From Tidjanibacter sp. (GTDB lineage: Bacteria; Bacteroidota; Bacteroidia; Bacteroidales; Rikenellaceae): DNA of 64,000 nucleotides. The notes beneath the pieces are model-generated. The model was not told the DNA's origin. It ran no database searches and worked only from the letters and a program-made list of their open reading frames with translations. The DNA lies in the NCBI GenBank assembly GCA_017503805.1, contig JAFVSJ010000004.1, forward strand, positions 1 through 64,000, written 5' to 3'. Of this stretch, positions 59,370 to 64,000 are shown in pieces; the stretch's first letter is position 1, and each line of letters begins with the position of its first letter. Both the position numbers and the translations under genes were made by a program.

Positions 59370-62300
59370 CTACTCGGCTACCTCCTCACCTACAAATCCC
59401 TCTTTGGGGATGATGAAGTAGCCATCTATGCTGCGGAGGAACTCCTCGCGAGTGCGGTCGTTGACCGCTGCCACTGTGCGCTCGGGCTGTCCCTGCTCAT
59501 TGCGAGTCATACCGAAGTAGAGCTCGGCAATCTCGAGGCTGCGGTCGAGGTCGTTCATAATCTCAAACCTCTCGTGGGGCAACAGCACCGAGTAGATGAG
59601 GTGTTCGAGGTATTGGAACTCGTCAACAATAGCATCTGCAATGAAGTCCTGCTTGGAGTCGGGGAATGTGAAGTAGTAGTATAGTTTCTCGGTGATGTTG
59701 TTGGCAAACTCGAGTGCAAGTTTATCGCCCTTCTCGACTGCACCTGCGGCATAGTAGGCATCAATGTAGGGGAACGATTGGTAGCCGTGGGGCAGTTTAT
59801 CGAATGGAAGTTCCTCCATACCTCTGTCGAGCACAGCCACAGCCTCCTCACTCCTACCCTCGGCCACGAGCGCCTCGGCAAGACGTGCAAAGCCGCCGCG
59901 AATCTGTGTGGAGTTGAGATTGAAGCGCGAGAATGTGTCTACGTAGACATCGGGGTCGTTGATATTGCCGTAGCGGTAGACATTCATAATATTGTTGTAG
60001 AGATACTCGGTGTCGATACGTCCCATCTCGGCCACACTCTCCACCGGTGTACGGATGGGGACAAGCCTATAGGCAAAGCCGTCGTACTGGAGGTAGTCGT
60101 TCAGACCGATATTCTTGAGCAGGTTGGGCTGCACGAAGTAGACGGGGCGACTCCAATCGAGCTCGGCGAGCATATCGAGTATCATCAGTTCGGGTTTCTC
60201 GAGTGTGGAGGCGGTGATGTTAATCTCCAACGAGTCGAGGATAAGGTGGGCATCCTCGGGGCGCACAATGCCTGCACGAAGAACGTTCTCCTTGTTGACG
60301 GGGAGCGAGAGTTTATGTTGGGGCAGGAAGTCGAATGCCAAATCGTCGGAGTAGACCAACTTGGTGGCTCGATTTTCGCTGCGTACCACATCGAGAGCAT
60401 CCTTGAGGTCTACTCGGTAGTCCACCACATCCTCGACGAAGATGTAGTCATTGGCATACATATACTTCGACTGCGGCATCGAGAAGGGTATGGGAGCACT
60501 CTCATTGTAGGCGTGCTTCATCTCCTCTACATACCAACCGCCACCGAGGTAGCTCTGGTTCATAATCCTCACATCGGGACGGATCCCCTCCACCTCTTGG
60601 TTGTACCACATCGGGAAGGTATCGTTGTCGCCATAGTTGATGACAATGGAGTTGGGCAACACGGTATTGAGGTAGTTGTAGCCCATATCGCGCATCACAT
60701 AGCGGCCGCTACGGTCGTGGTCATCCCAGTTCTCTGCACAAAGGATGGCAGGCACCGAAAGGCACACTACCGTAGCTGCAACTGCGGGAGCCACCTCGCT
60801 CTTCTTGAAGAGCTTACCGAACCACTCCACAGCAGCCAGCACACCGAAACCAATCCACATACAGAAGGCATAGAAGGAGCCGGCGTAGACATAGTCGCGT
60901 TCGCGGGGCTCACCGGGGGGCGAGTTGAAGTAGACCACAAGAGCCACTCCCATCATCACAAACAGCCACAACACCACGGTGAAGTATCGTGGATTCTTGG
61001 AGAGCTGCCAGAAGAGTCCTATGAGTCCGAGTATGAGGGGGATGAAGTAGTAGTGGTTGCGACCCTTGTTGGAGGCAATCTCCTCGGGGAGATTGTCCTG
61101 CGGGCCGAGCATCACCTCATCCACGAAGTCTATGCCCGACATCCAATTGCCGTCGGTAATCTCGCCTACGGATTGGTTGTCACTCTGTCGGCCTACGAAG
61201 TTCCAGAGGAAGTAGCGCCAATACATAAAGTTGAGCTGATAGTCAAAGAAGTAGCGCAGGTTCTCACCAAAGGTGGGCACTGTGTAGACCTCACCCTGAT
61301 GGCGCACGCGGCGACCCTTGACGCGTCCCCACGATTGGTAGCCCTCAATGTGGCGTTCGTTGCTCGACCACATACGGGGGAAGAGCATCTTGAACTCGGC
61401 GGGATAGTCGTAGCCCGAAACGGTGCGCTCACCAACGTATCGGCCCTCTTCGTTGACATAGTATTTGGTCCTATACTGCACATCCTCCACAGGAGCTGCG
61501 TAGGAGACACCTGTGACGATGGGTTGAGCCTCATATTGCTCACGTCCGAGCAGGTAGAGCAGTGCGTAGGGGTTATCGGGGTCGTTGGAGTTCATCGGCG
61601 GATTGGCCACAGCACGGATGAGTACCGAGGCATAGGAGGAGTAGCCGATGAGTATGACTGTGAGGGCCGTAGCAGCGAGGTTGGCGAGTTTCATACCCTT
61701 CCGCTGAGTGAGGTAGACGGCCACGCCGAGTGCGGCAAAAAGCAACACCACATAGATTGCAAAACCGAGGTTTACGGGAGCACCGAGGTGGATGTTGAGC
61801 ATACGGTCAAACCACGCACCCACCTGCGTGGTGTAGGGGATGACTATACTATTCAGGAAGAGAATCAGCGCACCACTCACGAGGGTGGAGATGACCACCC
61901 CTTTGGCTGTCACCTCGGGAGTCTTACGGAAGTAGTAGACAAAGACGAGTGCCGGGATGGTGAGCAGATTGAGGATGTGGACACCTATCGAGAGTCCCAT
62001 CATATAGGCGATAAATATGAGCCAACGCTCATTACCCTTTTGGTCGGCAACATCTTCCCACTTGAGGATGGCCCACACCACCACAGCCGTCATCAACGAT
62101 GAGAGTGCATAGACCTCCGCTTCGACTGCCGAGAACCAGAAGGTGTCGGTAAAGGTGTAGGCAAGTGCGCCCACAATACCTGCACCCATAATGGCAATAG
62201 TCTGACCGCGTGAGGGCACACTACCGCGCGAAGTGACCATACGACGTGCTATGTGGGTGATGGTCCAGAAGAGGAACATAATGGTAGCGGCCGCAGCGAG

Positions 62301-62558
62301 GCACGACATAATGTTGACCATCAGCGCCACCTTCGTAACATCTCCAAAGGCAAATTGCGTAAAGAAGTTGGCAATCATCATAAAGAGTGGCGCACCGGGA
62401 GGGTGACCAACTTCGAGTTTGTAGGAGGTGGGGATGAACTCGCCACAGTCCCAGAAACTTGCGGAGGGTTCGGTGGTGAGGATGTAGACCAGAGCCGAGA
62501 TGAGGAAAGTGGCCCATCCGAGCAGGTTGTTGATTCTATTGTAGGTTCTCATAGACAA
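59370..62558 (-). CDS. DUF2723 polytopic membrane protein (glycosyltransferase-like)
   Basis: A 1062-residue integral membrane protein with the DUF2723 opening NNLLGWATFLISALVYILTTEPSASFWDCGEFIPTSYKLEVGHPPGAPLFMM. About ten membrane helices in the first 600 residues carry the acidic motif WDCGEF near 33-38, similar in plan to GT-C protein mannosyltransferases. The following 450 residues form a large soluble part (YNYLNTVLPNSIVINYGDNDTFPMWYNQEVEGIRPDVRI onward) and a C-terminal helical tail. The family is present in most Bacteroidetes and proposed to act in protein O-glycosylation, but this is not settled. A -7 box TAACTTTG lies upstream. Confidence 0.88.
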   Translation of the reverse strand: MSMRTYNRINNLLGWATFLISALVYILTTEPSASFWDCGEFIPTSYKLEVGHPPGAPLFMMIANFFTQFAFGDVTKVALMVNIMSCLAAAATIMFLFWTITHIARRMVTSRGSVPSRGQTIAIMGAGIVGALAYTFTDTFWFSAVEAEVYALSSLMTAVVVWAILKWEDVADQKGNERWLIFIAYMMGLSIGVHILNLLTIPALVFVYYFRKTPEVTAKGVVISTLVSGALILFLNSIVIPYTTQVGAWFDRMLNIHLGAPVNLGFAIYVVLLFAALGVAVYLTQRKGMKLANLAATALTVILIGYSSYASVLIRAVANPPMNSNDPDNPYALLYLLGREQYEAQPIVTGVSYAAPVEDVQYRTKYYVNEEGRYVGERTVSGYDYPAEFKMLFPRMWSSNERHIEGYQSWGRVKGRRVRHQGEVYTVPTFGENLRYFFDYQLNFMYWRYFLWNFVGRQSDNQSVGEITDGNWMSGIDFVDEVMLGPQDNLPEEIASNKGRNHYYFIPLILGLIGLFWQLSKNPRYFTVVLWLFVMMGVALVVYFNSPPGEPRERDYVYAGSFYAFCMWIGFGVLAAVEWFGKLFKKSEVAPAVAATVVCLSVPAILCAENWDDHDRSGRYVMRDMGYNYLNTVLPNSIVINYGDNDTFPMWYNQEVEGIRPDVRIMNQSYLGGGWYVEEMKHAYNESAPIPFSMPQSKYMYANDYIFVEDVVDYRVDLKDALDVVRSENRATKLVYSDDLAFDFLPQHKLSLPVNKENVLRAGIVRPEDAHLILDSLEINITASTLEKPELMILDMLAELDWSRPVYFVQPNLLKNIGLNDYLQYDGFAYRLVPIRTPVESVAEMGRIDTEYLYNNIMNVYRYGNINDPDVYVDTFSRFNLNSTQIRGGFARLAEALVAEGRSEEAVAVLDRGMEELPFDKLPHGYQSFPYIDAYYAAGAVEKGDKLALEFANNITEKLYYYFTFPDSKQDFIADAIVDEFQYLEHLIYSVLLPHERFEIMNDLDRSLEIAELYFGMTRNEQGQPERTVAAVNDRTREEFLRSIDGYFIIPKEGFVGEEVAE

Positions 62559-62586
62559 ATAACTCTCTATTTGGAAAAATATTTTG

Positions 62587-62594
62587 CAAAGTTA
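62587..62594 (-). promoter_or_regulatory. -7 box for the DUF2723 gene
   Basis: Minus-strand TAACTTTG matches TAnnTTTG about 30 bases before the start codon. The divergent cysS must have its promoter in the same short gap, but no clear box is seen for it. Confidence 0.5.
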
Positions 62595-62644
62595 CGAAAA
62601 TAATGAGTATTTTTACAACCTAATTCGCAAACACTATCAATACT

Positions 62645-64000
62645 ATGGATACAAAACTGTTGCTATACAACACTCTCACACGCACGAAGGAGCTCTTCAA
62701 GCCCCTCAATCCCGAGCACGTAGGTATGTATGTCTGCGGCCCAACCGTCTATGGTGACCCCCACCTCGGCCACACCCGCCCCGCCATCACCTTCGACCTG
62801 CTCTTCCGCTACCTCAAGGCCCTCGGTTACAAGGTACGCTACGTGCGCAACATCACCGACGTAGGACACCTCGAGCACGATGCCGACGAAGGCGAAGACA
62901 AAATCAGCAAGAAAGCGCGACTCGAGCAGCTAGAGCCTATGGAGGTGGCACAGTATTACACCAACCGTTACCACACCTTTATGGACAAACTCGGTGTGCT
63001 CCCCCCCTCGATTGAGCCCCACGCCAGCGGCCACATCATCGAGCAGATTGAGCTCGTCGAGCGCATCCTCGGTGCCGGTTATGCCTACGAAAGCAACGGC
63101 TCCATCTACTTCGATGTGACCAAATACAACGAGAAGTTCCACTACGGCAAACTCTCGGGCCGCAACCTCGATGACGTGCTTGTAGGCACACGCGAAATCG
63201 ACGGACAGAGCGACAAACACAACTCCTACGACTTCGCACTCTGGAAAAAGGCACAGCCCGAGCACATTATGCGTTGGCCCTCGCCCTGGAGCGACGGTTT
63301 CCCCGGCTGGCACCTGGAGTGTACGGCAATGAGCACCAAGTATCTCGGTGAGCAGTTCGACATCCACGGTGGAGGTATGGACCTTATGTTTCCCCACCAC
63401 GAGTGCGAAATTGCACAGTCGTGTGCAGCACTCGGACACGACTCGGCTCGTTATTGGATACACAACAATATGATTACCATCGGCGGACAGAAGATGGGTA
63501 AATCGCTCGGCAACTTCATCACCCTCGAGCAGCTCTTCACGGGCAACCACGACAAACTCGAGCAGGCCTACTCGCCTATGACCGTCAGGTTCTTCATCCT
63601 CCAGGCCCACTACCGTTCCACGCTCGACTTCTCCAACGAAGCTCTCAAAGCTGCCGAGAAGGGATATGACCGACTGATGAAGGGTGTGGATACGCTGGCC
63701 AAGCTGAAGGCTTCGGAGAGTTCGACCGTAGATGTGGCCGACCTCAGGCGCAGGTGCGAGGAGGCTATGAACGACGACCTCTCGTCGCCTATGGTCATCT
63801 CGGCCCTCTTCGATTGGGTGAGGATCATCAACTCCATCGCCGACGGCAAGGAGAGCATCTCGGCTGCCGACTTGGAGGAGCTCAAGAGAGTTGTAAATCT
63901 CTACGTATTCGACATTCTCGGTCTGCGCAACGAGCGTGAGGAGGGTGCCGATGACAAGCTCGCACCTCTGATGGAGATGGTGCTCGAGATTCGCCGTACC
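62645..64000 (+). CDS. cysS: Cysteinyl-tRNA synthetase, 3' end cut by the window
   Basis: Class I tRNA synthetase that charges tRNA-Cys. The ATG at 62645 gives [20 protein letters not shown] and the frame stays open to the last base, so at least 452 residues are present. Signatures: [17 protein letters not shown] (zinc Cys and the HIGH motif as HLGH), WHLECTAMS (zinc Cys), HHECEIAQS and the KMSKS-equivalent KMGKSLGN. The missing part is the anticodon-binding tail. Confidence 0.95.
   Translation, partial: MDTKLLLYNTLTRTKELFKPLNPEHVGMYVCGPTVYGDPHLGHTRPAITFDLLFRYLKALGYKVRYVRNITDVGHLEHDADEGEDKISKKARLEQLEPMEVAQYYTNRYHTFMDKLGVLPPSIEPHASGHIIEQIELVERILGAGYAYESNGSIYFDVTKYNEKFHYGKLSGRNLDDVLVGTREIDGQSDKHNSYDFALWKKAQPEHIMRWPSPWSDGFPGWHLECTAMSTKYLGEQFDIHGGGMDLMFPHHECEIAQSCAALGHDSARYWIHNNMITIGGQKMGKSLGNFITLEQLFTGNHDKLEQAYSPMTVRFFILQAHYRSTLDFSNEALKAAEKGYDRLMKGVDTLAKLKASESSTVDVADLRRRCEEAMNDDLSSPMVISALFDWVRIINSIADGKESISAADLEELKRVVNLYVFDILGLRNEREEGADDKLAPLMEMVLEIRRT

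Noticed and set aside
59778..62102. A 774-codon plus-strand open frame opposite the DUF2723 gene
   Set aside because: His/Val/Gly-rich shadow of a GC-rich gene; no motif.

Overview
ORGANISM. The window looks like a Bacteroidales chromosome of fairly high GC, perhaps Rikenellaceae/Alistipes-like (an inference from gene style and base composition). Promoters match the Bacteroidetes form (-33 TTTG / -7 TAnnTTTG), most genes lack strong Shine-Dalgarno sites, and there are many lipobox lipoproteins plus BACON, DUF3078, DUF2723 and PepSY-like proteins. LAYOUT. (1) 0.2-9.7 kb: GC-rich polysaccharide-degradation block with a GH30, a GH3 and a GH5 lipoprotein, a GNAT acetyltransferase and three surface-type lipoproteins, one with a BACON domain. 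(2) 9.8-16.3 kb: tRNA-Ser(UGA), then a type II-C CRISPR-Cas locus with 13 identical 47-bp repeats and 12 spacers, cas2, cas1, cas9 and a divergent tracrRNA. (3) 16.3-43.8 kb: an AT-richer block with one minus-strand operon of 23 genes (42354 down to 16433). It encodes a contractile type VI secretion apparatus (ClpV, TssB, TssC, two Hcp/TssD, VgrG, PAAR-like tip, TssG, TssK, TssE, TssF) and a probable Tle1-like lipase effector with a DUF2931 partner. Inserted in the middle is a ubiquitin-type conjugation set: a Ubl ending in Ala-Gly, an E2 with HPN and an active-site Cys, a ThiF/E1 enzyme, a membrane-anchored JAB/JAMM isopeptidase, and a vWA-TM-RING-polytopic-FHA protein that could serve as membrane E3. 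Three more exported or envelope proteins lie among them. The operon opens with an UpxY/NusG-type antiterminator. Its upstream region is a 140-bp segment between perfect 24-bp inverted repeats, beside a tyrosine recombinase, which reads as an invertible promoter. The only clear -7 box in that segment points away from the operon in this sequence, so the operon appears to be captured in the OFF state. (4) 44-64 kb: GC-rich housekeeping region with a second GH3, endonuclease IV, a DUF3078 outer-membrane protein, a C-terminal-processing protease, groES-groEL, a two-component system with a symmetric operator and two PepSY-like targets, an alpha/beta hydrolase, metK behind a probable SAM-II-type riboswitch, an esterase, a large DUF2723 membrane protein, and the 5' part of cysS. 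HOW IT MAY WORK TOGETHER. The main candidate for an undescribed system is region 3: a phase-variable T6SS whose canonical membrane-complex genes (TssJLM, or TssN-R of Bacteroidetes T6SS) were not recognised, and whose membrane proteins instead carry RING and JAB domains. My hypothesis is that a Ubl is attached to, and removed from, a secretion component or effector at the inner-membrane face of the apparatus. All functional statements rest on motifs read by eye; no database search or fold prediction was run.
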